Source: Sphingomonas kaistensis (lineage in GTDB: Bacteria; Pseudomonadota; Alphaproteobacteria; Sphingomonadales; Sphingomonadaceae). From it: a DNA stretch of 64,000 bases. The stretch spans positions 2,239,001-2,303,000 of the forward strand of contig NZ_JAATJC010000001.1 of NCBI RefSeq assembly GCF_011927725.1, given 5' to 3'. Positions 9,966-18,386 of this stretch are shown one piece after another. The stretch's first letter is position 1. Each line of letters begins with the position of its first letter. A program made the position numbers and the translations under genes. Under the pieces are notes generated by a model. The model was given only the letters and a program-made list of their open reading frames with translations, was not told the origin of the DNA and did not search any database.

Positions 9966-11030
9966 ATGGCCGTTTCCCTCAAGCCCCTATCCGACCAGGT
10001 GATGGTGATCGTCGGGGGCTCGAGCGGCATTGGCCTTGCTGCGGCGCGCCGGGCCGCCGCCGCGGGCGCCAGGGTGGTCCTTGCAGCCCGCAATGCCGAG
10101 GCGCTGGACGAGGCGGTGGTCGCCATCCGCAACAAGGGCGGACAGGCGAGCGCGCTCTGCCTTGATATCGCCGAGCCGGGTGCTGCCGAACGCCTGCTGA
10201 TCCACGCCATCGATACGTTCGGGCGGGTCGATACCTGGGTCAACGACGCCGCCGCCGCCATGTACGCGCGGGTCGAGGACGTCACGCTGGACGAGCATCG
10301 CCGGGTGTTCGACGTCGGCTATTTCGGCCTGGTCGACGCCAGCCTCGTCGCAGCTCGCCATCTGCGGCCACAGGGCGGCGCGATCATCAACATCGGCTCG
10401 GTCCTGTCCAATCGCGCAATCCCCCTCCAGGGGCCTTATTGCGCGATGAAAGCGGCGGTGATGCAGTTCACCGACACCCTGCGCATGGAGCTCGCGCAGG
10501 AAGGCGCGCCGGTCGCCGTCACGCTGATCAAGCCCGCGGCGATCGACACCATGTATCCCGAGCATGCCCGCAACAAGCTGGGCAAGCCGGCGCGGCTGCC
10601 GCAGCCTCTGTATGACGCCGAACTGGTCGCCAAGGCGATCTGCTTCGCCGCCCAGAAGCAGCGCCGCAGCCTGATCGTGGGCGGTGGCGGGCTTGCGCTG
10701 ACGAGCCTTGCGCCGTCCCTCCCCCGCCTTGCCGACAAGGGAATGGAGCTGATCGGCGGGGAGGCGATGCAGACCACCGACGTCCCGCCCGCCCCCGGTA
10801 CCAACGACAATCTGTTCGAGCCGCGCCGCGACGGCCGGGTCGAAGGCAATCAGGAACCGTTCAAGCGCAAGACGTCGCTGCTCCTCGAGGCGCAGATGCA
10901 CCCGCTCGCCGCGGCGGCGGTGCTGGGATCGGTCGCGGCCGGCGCGCTGTTCCTGTGGGCCAGGGAGGAGAACCGCGACATCGGCACCGCCGAAGCGCAC
11001 CGCCGGATCAAGGCCGCCGGGATGAGCTAA
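9966..11030 (+). CDS. SDR family oxidoreductase with C-terminal membrane anchor
   Basis: Short-chain dehydrogenase of 354 residues, substrate unknown. The Rossmann motif is GGSSGIGLA (about residues 18-26). The NAG motif is replaced by NDAA. The catalytic serine is in GSVLSNRA, and the YxxxK pair is in YCAMK. After the classical SDR fold (about residues 1-250) comes an extension of about 100 residues ending in one hydrophobic helix, AAAAVLGSVAAGALFLW, then a short charged tail. This suggests membrane tethering. The gene starts 18 bases after a terminator and is probably monocistronic. A cofactor preference for NADP is plausible but not proven. Confidence 0.9.
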   Translation: MAVSLKPLSDQVMVIVGGSSGIGLAAARRAAAAGARVVLAARNAEALDEAVVAIRNKGGQASALCLDIAEPGAAERLLIHAIDTFGRVDTWVNDAAAAMYARVEDVTLDEHRRVFDVGYFGLVDASLVAARHLRPQGGAIINIGSVLSNRAIPLQGPYCAMKAAVMQFTDTLRMELAQEGAPVAVTLIKPAAIDTMYPEHARNKLGKPARLPQPLYDAELVAKAICFAAQKQRRSLIVGGGGLALTSLAPSLPRLADKGMELIGGEAMQTTDVPPAPGTNDNLFEPRRDGRVEGNQEPFKRKTSLLLEAQMHPLAAAAVLGSVAAGALFLWAREENRDIGTAEAHRRIKAAGMS

Positions 11031-11074
11031 GGCTCTAGCCCCTCACCCCAGTCGGAGTGAGGGCCTGAAGCGCT

Positions 11075-12958
11075 TCAGGCCTGCCAGCCGCAGGTCTTGC
11101 CCTTGTTCTGCTCTTCCAGCCAGCGCTGCAGCGGGGCAAAATATTCGAGCATCGGCTTGCCGCTCATCTCGCGGGTGCCGGTGAAGGCCTCGAGCGCGTC
11201 GGGCCACGGCTTGCTCGCGCCCATCTCCAGCATGGCGTTTAGCCGCTGGCCGACCTGCTTGTTGCCGTAGAAGGAGCAGCGGTGAAGCGGGCCCTTCCAG
11301 CCGGACATGTCGCAAGCCGCCTTGTAGAACTGGAACTGCAGGATGCGGGCGAGGAAGTAGCGCGCATAAGGCGTGCTTGCCGGAATGTGATATTTGGCGC
11401 CCGGATCGAAGTCGGCCTCGCTGCGCTGGGTCGGCGGGGTGATGCCCTGATATTGCAGGCGCAGCTGGTTCCAGCCGGCCTCATACTGCTGCGGGCTGAT
11501 CGAACCGTCGAACACGCCCCAGCGCCACTTGTCGACCATCAGGCCGAACGGCAGGAACGCGACCTTGTCCATCGCCTGGCGCAGCAGCAAGCCGGTGTCC
11601 TTGCTGGCATCCGGCACCTTGGCGCGGTCGAGCAGGCCGATCTGGACCAGATATTCCGGCGTCACCGACAGCGCGATGAAATCGCCGATCGCCTCGTGGA
11701 AGCCGTCATTGGCGCCGTTGAGGTACAGGTACGGCTGCTTGTTGTAGGCGCGCTGGTAGTAGTTGTGTCCAAGCTCGTGGTGAATGGTGACGAAATCGTC
11801 GCCGTTGACCTTCGTGCACATCTTGATGCGCAGGTCGTCCTTGTTGTCGAGATCCCAGGCCGACGCGTGGCAGATCACCTCGCGGCCTTCCGGACGCACG
11901 ATCTGGCTGCGTTGCCAGAAGGTTTCGGGCAGCGGCGCGAGGCCGAGCGAGGTGTAGAAGCCCTCGCCGATCTTCACCATGTCGGTGGGGGTCTTCTTCT
12001 TCGCCTTGAGGAGATCGGTGATGTCATAGCCGACGTCGCCGGCGCCCTTGGGCGCGACCACGTCGTAGATGTTGCCCCATTCCTGAGCCCACATGTTGCC
12101 GAGGAGATCGGCGCGGATCGGGCCGTTCTTGGGCTGCACGCTGTTGCCATATTTGGCGTTCAGCCGATCACGGGTATAGCAGTGAAGCTGGTTGTAGAGC
12201 GGCGTCAGCTCGCCCCACAGCCGGTCGTACATGGCCGAGAATTCTTCCGGACTCATGTCATATTGCGACCGCCACATCGCGCCGCTGTCGGCATAACCGA
12301 GTTCCTTGGCGCCCGCGTTCGCGATCTCGACCATGCGGGTATAATCGGTGCGCATCGGGCGGCCGACATTGGTGTGCCAGCTGGTCCACACTTCGGCGGT
12401 CTTGGCGGGATTGCGCAGCTCGCCCATCGCTTCCTCGGCGACATCGCCGGTGATGGTCTTGCCGTCGAGCGTGGCGCGGCCCTTGCCGTAGGTCGAGGAC
12501 AGGCGGGTCGAGATGGTATTCAGTTCGGCCGCGGCGCCCCCGGTCGAAGGCGCTGCGAGCACCAGCGCGCCGCGCAGGATGTTGAGCTTGCGGGCGGTGT
12601 CGGGGTCGAGGCCCTGCACCTTCGAGAATTCGGCCGCTTCCTTGGCGTAGGCGACGCCCTTTTCGGTGCCGATGGTGCCGAAGTAAGCGGCAAGCGCGTC
12701 GGTGTCGTCGGTGATGTGGGTCGCGTTCACCCAGGCCGCGCGCGACGAGATGGTCGAAAGGTCGAACAGGTCCTTCTCGACGGCCGCGATGAACTGCCGG
12801 GCGCCTTCGGGCGTGCGGGCCGCGGCAGTAGCGGGCGTTGCCGCGTCCGCGGCCTGTTCGAGGCGATCCGCCTCGGCTTCCAACGGCAGGTTCCGCCCGG
12901 TCGTGGCGCAAGCGCCGAGGGCAAGGGCGAAGAGGGAAACCGAAGCGGCCAATTTCAT
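11075..12958 (-). CDS. M2 family metallopeptidase (peptidyl-dipeptidase A-like), lipoprotein
   Basis: Zinc dipeptidyl carboxypeptidase related to angiotensin-converting enzyme, 627 residues. The signal peptide MKLAASVSLFALALGAC ends in a lipobox, so it is likely an outer-membrane or periplasmic lipoprotein. HHELGH (residues 393-398) supplies the HExxH zinc site, with the downstream Glu in NDGFHEAIGDF. The tail FTGTREMSGKPMLEYFAPLQ is the conserved M2 end. Bacterial M2 homologues are common in sphingomonads and Xanthomonas. The gene stands alone, with its own start close after the neighbouring hydrolase stop. Confidence 0.95.
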   Translation of the reverse strand: MKLAASVSLFALALGACATTGRNLPLEAEADRLEQAADAATPATAAARTPEGARQFIAAVEKDLFDLSTISSRAAWVNATHITDDTDALAAYFGTIGTEKGVAYAKEAAEFSKVQGLDPDTARKLNILRGALVLAAPSTGGAAAELNTISTRLSSTYGKGRATLDGKTITGDVAEEAMGELRNPAKTAEVWTSWHTNVGRPMRTDYTRMVEIANAGAKELGYADSGAMWRSQYDMSPEEFSAMYDRLWGELTPLYNQLHCYTRDRLNAKYGNSVQPKNGPIRADLLGNMWAQEWGNIYDVVAPKGAGDVGYDITDLLKAKKKTPTDMVKIGEGFYTSLGLAPLPETFWQRSQIVRPEGREVICHASAWDLDNKDDLRIKMCTKVNGDDFVTIHHELGHNYYQRAYNKQPYLYLNGANDGFHEAIGDFIALSVTPEYLVQIGLLDRAKVPDASKDTGLLLRQAMDKVAFLPFGLMVDKWRWGVFDGSISPQQYEAGWNQLRLQYQGITPPTQRSEADFDPGAKYHIPASTPYARYFLARILQFQFYKAACDMSGWKGPLHRCSFYGNKQVGQRLNAMLEMGASKPWPDALEAFTGTREMSGKPMLEYFAPLQRWLEEQNKGKTCGWQA

Positions 12959-13010
12959 GGATCTGACGCCTTCAACTAGGGAAGATTAGGTCCAAATCCC
13001 TGCGCCTGCC

Positions 13011-13769
13011 TCACTCCTCCGTCAAGAAGTCCGCAATCGCCTGCCCGAATTCCGATTTGGTGACGCTGGACATGTGCGTTCCCGGCACTTCCACGAAGGT
13101 CGCCGAAGGAATGGCAGCGGCCAGCTCCTCGGCCGAGCCATTGTCGTCATCCTCGCTCCCGCACACCACCAGGGTCGGCATGGTGAAGGCCTGAAGCCAG
13201 CCCTCGAACGCATCCTCGAAGGATTCCAGCAGGAGCGCGGCGGCGGTCCGGTCGATCTTCTGGCTCTTCATGAACTGGATGGAGAGCCAATGCGGGTCGC
13301 CCCGCGGAAGCGTGTCGAAACCTGCGATCGCCTCGAGGAAGAAGGTCTTGCGGCGCTGCCAGTTGCGAAGCCCCTCGAGGCCGGCGCCGCCGAGGACCGC
13401 CTTGCCCGGGCGCATCCCTTCGCCGACCGCCTCCACCGTCGTCCGCGCGCCGAGCGAGAAACCGCCAAGATCGAAGTCGGCGAGGCCGAGATGCGCGACG
13501 AGTTCGCGGGCGTCGCGCGCCAGCACACCGCGGGGATAATGCTCCGCTCCGTGCGGACGGCCACTGGCGCCGTGGGCGCGAAGGTCGGGCATGATCACCC
13601 GCCTGCCCCCGGCGGCAATCCGGGCGGCGTGCCCGAACTTGATCCAGTTCATGTTCGCGTCGGAAAACAATCCGTGGAGCAAGATGACCGGGCGGCCAGC
13701 GCCGGTTTCGTGCCAGACCAGGTCAACGCCGTCGGAGGCGGCCCAATGGTGGGTGGTGATGTCGCTCAT
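13011..13769 (-). CDS. alpha/beta hydrolase
   Basis: Cytosolic serine hydrolase of 252 residues, substrate unknown. The oxyanion block is VILLHGLFSDANMNW, the nucleophile elbow GGFSLGAR (Ser), the acid is likely in CGSEDDDNGS, and the histidine is in VPGTHMSSV. An in-frame ATG at 13805 would overlap the end of the upstream MFS gene. The ATG at 13769 (MSDITTHHW) leaves a 19-base gap and is preferred. It follows the emrB-type gene on the same strand and may be the last gene of the marR-emrAB operon. Confidence 0.88.
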   Translation of the reverse strand: MSDITTHHWAASDGVDLVWHETGAGRPVILLHGLFSDANMNWIKFGHAARIAAGGRRVIMPDLRAHGASGRPHGAEHYPRGVLARDARELVAHLGLADFDLGGFSLGARTTVEAVGEGMRPGKAVLGGAGLEGLRNWQRRKTFFLEAIAGFDTLPRGDPHWLSIQFMKSQKIDRTAAALLLESFEDAFEGWLQAFTMPTLVVCGSEDDDNGSAEELAAAIPSATFVEVPGTHMSSVTKSEFGQAIADFLTEE

Positions 13770-13788
13770 TCCCAAGCCCCTAGCCGAA

Positions 13789-15327
13789 CTAGTCGGCGAT
13801 GGCATGGGCTGCCGGACCGCCCTGCGGCGCGCTTGCCTTGCGCAGCAGCAGCACCAGTGGAAGCGCGGCCAGCGTGATCCACATCATCAGCCAGAAGTCG
13901 TCGAGATAGGCGATGAACACCGCCTGCCGGGTGACCTCGGCGTTGATCACCGCCAGCGCGATATCGCCTTCCTGCCCGATCCGCTCGAGCAGGCGGGGGT
14001 CCATGGTCGGGATGGTCGAGGCCGTGACGTTGCTTGCGATATCGGCGTGGGCGACCTGGGTCATCCGCACCAGCTGCGAGCCGACCACTGCGATGCCGAT
14101 CGACCCGCCGATGTTGCGTGCGAGGTTGAGCAGCGATGCGGCAGAAGTCCGCATCATCGGGGCCAGCGTGGCGAAGGCGAGGCTTTGCATCACGACGAAG
14201 ATGAGGCCGATGCCGAGGCCCTGGACGACGCCCGACCAGATCACCGGGCCCGATGGCTGATCGAGCGCGAAGCCGGTCATCATCCACAGGCTGGTGGCCA
14301 TCAGGCTGATCCCGGCGACCACCAGCAGGCGGCTGTCGAGCTTGCCAACCAGCCGGCCCGCCACCAGCATGGAGATCAGCGTCCCCACCCCGCGCGGGGC
14401 CGTGAGGATGCCTGACTGAAGGACGCTGTAGCCGTAGACGTGCTGCAAGAGCGGCGGAAGCAGCGCAAGGCCGGCGAGCAGCAGCACGCCGGTCACCGCC
14501 ATGAACAATAGCCCGGTCGCGAAATTCCGGTCGGCAAACATGCCGCGTTCGAAGATCGGCGCCTTGGCGGTCATCGTATGGATGACGAACATCCACCCGA
14601 AGGCGATGGCGAGCCCCATCTCGATGATGATCTCCCAGCTCTCGAACCAGTCCTGGCTCTCGCCACGGTCGAGGAACATCTGGAGGGAGCCGAGCGCAAG
14701 GGCGAGCAAGGCGAAGCCAAGCAGGTCGAAGGGCCGTCGGCTGGTCTCGCTTTCCGGCATCGTCCGCCACAGCATGACTGCGGCGAGCACGCCGACCGGC
14801 AGGTTGACGATAAACACCCAGCGCCAGTCGAAGCTATCGGTCAGCCAGCCGCCGAGCACCGGGCCCATGATTGGCCCGATCATGATGCCGCCGCCGAACA
14901 GGGCCATCGCCTGGGCGTGCTTTTCGGGCGGGTTAATGTCGAACATGGTCGCCTGCGCCAGCGGCACAAGGAAAGCGCCGGTGACGCCCTGGATGATGCG
15001 GAAGGCGACCATCTCGGGCAGCGATGTGGCGATGGCACAGAGCATGGAGGCGGCGGTGAAGCCGATCACCGCCATGATCATCAGCCGCCGCCGCCCAATC
15101 CGCTCGGACAGCCAGCCGGCGATCGGGATCGCGATGGCCGAGGCGACGATGTAGCTCGTCAGCACCCAGTTCACGCTTTCCTGCGTCGCCCCGAGGCTGG
15201 CCTGCATATGCGGCAGGGCGACGTTGGCGATGGTGGTGTCGAGCACCTGCATCAGCACCGCCAGCATCACCGCAATGGTGATCAGCAGGTGCTGGGTGCG
15301 ATCAAGCGGTTTGAAAGCGGCGGTCAT
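13789..15327 (-). CDS. DHA2-family MFS drug exporter (EmrB/QacA type)
   Basis: Inner-membrane proton-driven exporter of 512 residues with 14 predicted helices. Motif C-like GPVLGGWLTD and the motif A-like GWLSERIGRRR are visible. The N-terminus ITIAVMLAVLMQVLDTTIAN is classical for DHA2. It lies 30 bases downstream of the membrane-fusion gene, so the two probably form an EmrAB-type pump that needs a TolC-type outer-membrane channel. No such channel gene is in the operon. Control by the MarR gene at the head of the operon is likely. Confidence 0.94.
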   Translation of the reverse strand: MTAAFKPLDRTQHLLITIAVMLAVLMQVLDTTIANVALPHMQASLGATQESVNWVLTSYIVASAIAIPIAGWLSERIGRRRLMIMAVIGFTAASMLCAIATSLPEMVAFRIIQGVTGAFLVPLAQATMFDINPPEKHAQAMALFGGGIMIGPIMGPVLGGWLTDSFDWRWVFIVNLPVGVLAAVMLWRTMPESETSRRPFDLLGFALLALALGSLQMFLDRGESQDWFESWEIIIEMGLAIAFGWMFVIHTMTAKAPIFERGMFADRNFATGLLFMAVTGVLLLAGLALLPPLLQHVYGYSVLQSGILTAPRGVGTLISMLVAGRLVGKLDSRLLVVAGISLMATSLWMMTGFALDQPSGPVIWSGVVQGLGIGLIFVVMQSLAFATLAPMMRTSAASLLNLARNIGGSIGIAVVGSQLVRMTQVAHADIASNVTASTIPTMDPRLLERIGQEGDIALAVINAEVTRQAVFIAYLDDFWLMMWITLAALPLVLLLRKASAPQGGPAAHAIAD

Positions 15328-15357
15328 GGGCGGTGCGCCAGGCCGAAGCCGCGGCGA

Positions 15358-16431
15358 TTACTCCACATCCACAGTGACCGTGGCGCTGAGGCCCGCGATC
15401 ATCGGCTTGGCGGGCTTGCCGTCGAAGCGGATCCGGACTGGCACGCGCTGCGTCACCTTGACCCAGTTGCCGTTGGCATTCTGCGCCGGAAGGATGGCGA
15501 ATTCGCTGCCGGTGCCGGCGCCGATGCTGGCGACCCGGCCGGTGAGCTCAAGCCCCGGATAGGCGTCGATCTCGATATGGGCGCGCTGTCCCGGAGCCAT
15601 GCGCGCCAGGTCCTTCTCCTTGAAATTGGCTTCGACCCACGCGTCGCTGGAGGCGACCAGGCTCAGCAGCCCGATCCCGGGCACCGCCTGCTGACCGGCC
15701 AGCAGGCGATCGGTGTTGGCGACCGTGCCCGACGTCGGCGCGCGCACTTCGGTGCGAGCGAGATCGAGCCTTGCCTTGGCGATGGCGGCGCGGGCGGCTG
15801 CCTCCCCCGGCTGTTCGCCGCCCGGGGCGATGGCCGCACCGGCATTGGCGGCACGCGACCGGGCGTCGGACAGCGCGGTGCGGGCGCTGGTGACGTCGGC
15901 CAGCGCTTCATCGTAGCGGACGCGGGTGGTGAAGCCCTGCCGCAGCAGTTCGGCCTGGCGGGCGAGCGCGCGCTCGTTGATGGTCAGCTGCGCCTGCGCA
16001 CCGCTGATGTCGGCGCCGGTCCCCGCCGCTGCGGTCACCACCTGGCTCTTGGCCAGCCGGGCCTGCGCCAGCTGCGCCTCGGCCGACAGCAGGGCGACGC
16101 GATAGGGCTCGGGATCGATCCGGAACAGCAGCTGGCCGGCACGGACCTGCTGGCCTTCCTTGACCAGTACTTCGGCGATCGGGCCGCCGACCTGCGCGCC
16201 GACCGAGGTGATGTCCTGCTTCAGCTGGGCATTGTCGGTCTCGACCTTGCCCTGCCCCGACCACCACATCCATCCGCCTGCCGCAAGCAGCAAGAAGGGC
16301 ACGACAAGGAACAGCATCAGCCGCTTGCGCTTGCCCGGGGTCTTGGGAGCGATCTCCTCGCCGGCCTCTGCCGTGCCGACGACCTGCTCGTCCTCGAGCG
16401 GGGTGCCGGTGATCTTGGTTTCCTGATTCAT
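15358..16431 (-). CDS. HlyD/EmrA-type membrane fusion protein
   Basis: Periplasmic adaptor of 357 residues linking the inner-membrane MFS pump to an outer-membrane channel. It has a cytosolic N-terminus, one membrane helix LMLFLVVPFLLLAAGGWMWW, the first lipoyl half (VETDNAQLKQDITSVGAQVGG), an alpha-helical hairpin with LTINERALARQAELL, and the second half RTEVRAPTSGTVANTDRL. Its start overlaps the marR stop by ATGA (16428-16431), so translation is coupled. Confidence 0.94.
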   Translation of the reverse strand: MNQETKITGTPLEDEQVVGTAEAGEEIAPKTPGKRKRLMLFLVVPFLLLAAGGWMWWSGQGKVETDNAQLKQDITSVGAQVGGPIAEVLVKEGQQVRAGQLLFRIDPEPYRVALLSAEAQLAQARLAKSQVVTAAAGTGADISGAQAQLTINERALARQAELLRQGFTTRVRYDEALADVTSARTALSDARSRAANAGAAIAPGGEQPGEAAARAAIAKARLDLARTEVRAPTSGTVANTDRLLAGQQAVPGIGLLSLVASSDAWVEANFKEKDLARMAPGQRAHIEIDAYPGLELTGRVASIGAGTGSEFAILPAQNANGNWVKVTQRVPVRIRFDGKPAKPMIAGLSATVTVDVE

Positions 16432-16877
16432 GCCGATGCCTTCGCGACCGGCGCCAGGCCGGTGATATTGTTTCTGATAGTGGCGAGCAGCGCGCGGGTC
16501 CGCTCGACCTCTGCCCGATCGAGCGAGCCGAAAATCTCCGCGGAAAAACGGTCGGCCAGCGCGTGAAGTTTCGTGACCAGCGGCGCGGCGCTGTCGCTCA
16601 GGTAAAGCTGCCAGGCGCGCCGGTCGCCGGGATCACGGCGCCGCTCGACCAGATTCGCTTCTTCCAGCTTGTCGACAATCCGGCACAGGGTGATCGGCTC
16701 GATATCCATCCGTTCCGCCAGATCCACCTGCCGCTGCCCGGGCTGGAGGTCCAGCCGCGCCAGCACGCGCCATTGCGCGCGGGTGATGCCAAGCTCCGCC
16801 GCCCGCCGGTCGAACGCGCGGCGAAGCGCGTGCGAAGTTTCTCCGATATCCCAGGCCAGTTGTTCCATACGCGCCAT
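16428..16877 (-). CDS. MarR family transcriptional regulator
   Basis: Winged-helix repressor of 149 residues. ITRAQWRVLARLDLQPGQRQ and DLAERMDIEPITLCRIVDKL are the DNA-binding helices, and LVERRRDPGDRRAWQLYLS is the wing. It is the first gene of marR-emrA-emrB and very likely represses its own operon. The annotated ATG at 16877 is almost on top of a TACTAT -10-like element. The ATG at 16868 (MEQLAWDIG) is an alternative, so the message may be leaderless. Confidence 0.92.
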   Translation of the reverse strand: MARMEQLAWDIGETSHALRRAFDRRAAELGITRAQWRVLARLDLQPGQRQVDLAERMDIEPITLCRIVDKLEEANLVERRRDPGDRRAWQLYLSDSAAPLVTKLHALADRFSAEIFGSLDRAEVERTRALLATIRNNITGLAPVAKASA

Positions 16878-16881
16878 ATAG

Positions 16882-16893
16882 TAAGGTTGCTTA
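16882..16893. promoter_or_regulatory. candidate MarR operator
   Basis: TAAG-GTTG-CTTA inverted repeat inside AT-rich DNA, directly before the marR start and overlapping a TACTAT -10-like element on the minus strand. The position suits autorepression of marR-emrAB. The dyad is short, so this is a suggestion. Confidence 0.35.
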
Positions 16894-16958
16894 TTAAATC
16901 AACGCCGTTGAACCTCCCTCGTTCCCGCCCGTTCGGTCGAGCAAGAGGAGATCAAGAG

Positions 16959-17324
16959 ATGGAAGACGAGCGTATCTGGGCGATGGAAGAGAAGCTGTGG
17001 CACGGCGGCGACGAGGTTTACGAGACGTTGGTCGACGAGAACGTCGTCATGAGCCTGCCGTCCGAGCCGTTCCTGTTCACCCGCGATCAGGCCAAGGAAG
17101 CGGTCAAGAACACTCCGCGCTGGGAGGAGGTCAGCTTCTCCGACACCAAGGTGAATCGGCCGCACGAAGGACTGATCGTGATCGGCTATCAGGTCGAGGC
17201 GAAGCGCGGCGAGGAGACGTATCGCTGCTATGCCAGCTCGACCATGATGCGCCGCGGCCATGAGGATTGGACCGTGGTCCACCACAGCCAGGTGGTGCCG
17301 CCCAAGGCGGTGGTCGACGCCTGA
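16959..17324 (+). CDS. NTF2-like / DUF4440 family protein
   Basis: Product of 121 residues with a SnoaL/NTF2-like fold pattern: N-terminal helix with ERIWAMEEKLW, DENVVMSLP, and the C-terminal strand pair RCYASSTMMRRG and WTVVHHSQVVPP. The frame is open from 16563, but GAGGAG at 16946-16951 sits just before the ATG at 16959. The function is unknown. Such proteins range from small enzymes to ligand-binding subunits. It is divergent from marR, and the next gene begins at its stop codon. Confidence 0.83.
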   Translation: MEDERIWAMEEKLWHGGDEVYETLVDENVVMSLPSEPFLFTRDQAKEAVKNTPRWEEVSFSDTKVNRPHEGLIVIGYQVEAKRGEETYRCYASSTMMRRGHEDWTVVHHSQVVPPKAVVDA

Positions 17325-17614
17325 GCGACGAGCATCCGAGGACGCCCGACGGCCGCTATTTCGTGGTGCGCGGGCGTCTCTGGCGCCTCAGCAACCCAGG
17401 CCTTCCGCCCGAGCGGCGGGAGGAACTGGTGCGCGAATTGATGGACGCCCGCCGCAAGCGAGACCGCGCCCGGGTCGATGCGGCCAAGCGGGGGCTGGGT
17501 GAGCGCGGGCCGGTATGGTGGGATGACGGCGCGCGCGACTGGAACCGCCATCTCGCCAAGAATACGCCTTATGCCGACTGGTGGGCGGCTCAGACGCCGC
17601 CCATCACCACCTGA
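17267..17614 (+). CDS. conserved small hypothetical protein, start uncertain
   Basis: Small basic protein with core SDEHPRTPDGRYFVVRGRLW, then RLSNPGLPPERREELV and a WWDDGARDWNRHLAKNTPY tail. I recall proteins of this wording in alphaproteobacteria, with no assigned role. The family normally starts at the SDEH position, where only CTG (17321-17323, overlapping the previous TGA) is in frame. The nearest standard start is the TTG at 17267, inside the preceding gene. Its last 25 bases overlap the end of the convergent CinA-domain gene. Confidence 0.7.
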   Translation: MDRGPPQPGGAAQGGGRRLSDEHPRTPDGRYFVVRGRLWRLSNPGLPPERREELVRELMDARRKRDRARVDAAKRGLGERGPVWWDDGARDWNRHLAKNTPYADWWAAQTPPITT

Positions 17615-18348
17615 TAACCGGCACTTTCGAGGCTCGCCTGCAATAGGTCGGCGACCGCCTGCGCATCCTCCTGGCTTTCGGAACGGATGACGAAATTGGC
17701 CCCGACCCGGCCCTCGCGGAAGAAGGGATAGGACCCGATGGCGATCCCGTCATGGGCACGCTCGGTTTCGCGCAGCAGGTCGGCAACCTCGCTCTCGGGC
17801 ACCATCCCGCCAAGCGTCACGCTGACCACCGGCAAGCCGCCTTCCAGCGTGCCGGTCAGCGCGTCGAGCATCCCTGCGGCGATATGCGGCACGCCGGCGA
17901 GGATGAAGATGTTGCCGTGGCGGATGCCCGGCGCGCCCGACACCTTGTTGACGATCAGTTCCGCCCCGTCGGGCACCCTCGCCATCCGGAGCCGCGCGTC
18001 GGTGACCCCGCCGCGCGTTGCGTAATAGCGCTCGAGGATCGTTCGGGCGTCGGGATGGATCACGACATCCACGCCCAGCGCCGCGGCGATGGCGTCGACG
18101 GTGATGTCGTCATGGGTCGGGCCGATCCCGCCGGTCGTGAACAGGTAATCGTTCTCGCTGCGCAGCGCGTTGGCGGCGGCGACGATCTTCTCCAGCACGT
18201 CGGGCACCACCCGCACCTCGGCTAGTCGGATGCCCTGCACGTTGAGCCAGGTCGCGACCTGCGCGACATTACGGTCCTGCGTCCGGCCGGACAGAATTTC
18301 GTCACCGATAATGAGGAGCGCGGCGGTCCAGGTCTTCGTGCTTGCCAT
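17590..18348 (-). CDS. CinA-type molybdopterin-binding domain protein
   Basis: Product of 252 residues with the MoaB/CinA N-terminal fold: ALLIIGDEILSGRTQDRN, LFTTGGIGPTHDDIT and GAPGIRHGNIFILAGVP. It lacks the C-terminal PncC/CinA deamidase domain of full-length CinA, as is usual for the short COG1058 form. Some relatives hydrolyse ADP-ribose or related nucleotides; the exact activity here is unknown. The ATG at 18348 gives the conserved start MASTKTWTAAL; an upstream in-frame ATG at 18390 lacks conservation. It follows the S41 protease gene on the same strand by 38 bases. Confidence 0.88.
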   Translation of the reverse strand: MASTKTWTAALLIIGDEILSGRTQDRNVAQVATWLNVQGIRLAEVRVVPDVLEKIVAAANALRSENDYLFTTGGIGPTHDDITVDAIAAALGVDVVIHPDARTILERYYATRGGVTDARLRMARVPDGAELIVNKVSGAPGIRHGNIFILAGVPHIAAGMLDALTGTLEGGLPVVSVTLGGMVPESEVADLLRETERAHDGIAIGSYPFFREGRVGANFVIRSESQEDAQAVADLLQASLESAGYQVVMGGV

Positions 18349-18386
18349 GGAGGAGGCGCTAGGCCCCTCCCCGCACTCCCGCAAGC

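Noticed and set aside
14578..16566. Plus-strand open frame of 662 codons opposite the emrAB genes
   Set aside because: His/Asp/Gly-rich low-information translation; the minus-strand genes overlap in operon fashion.
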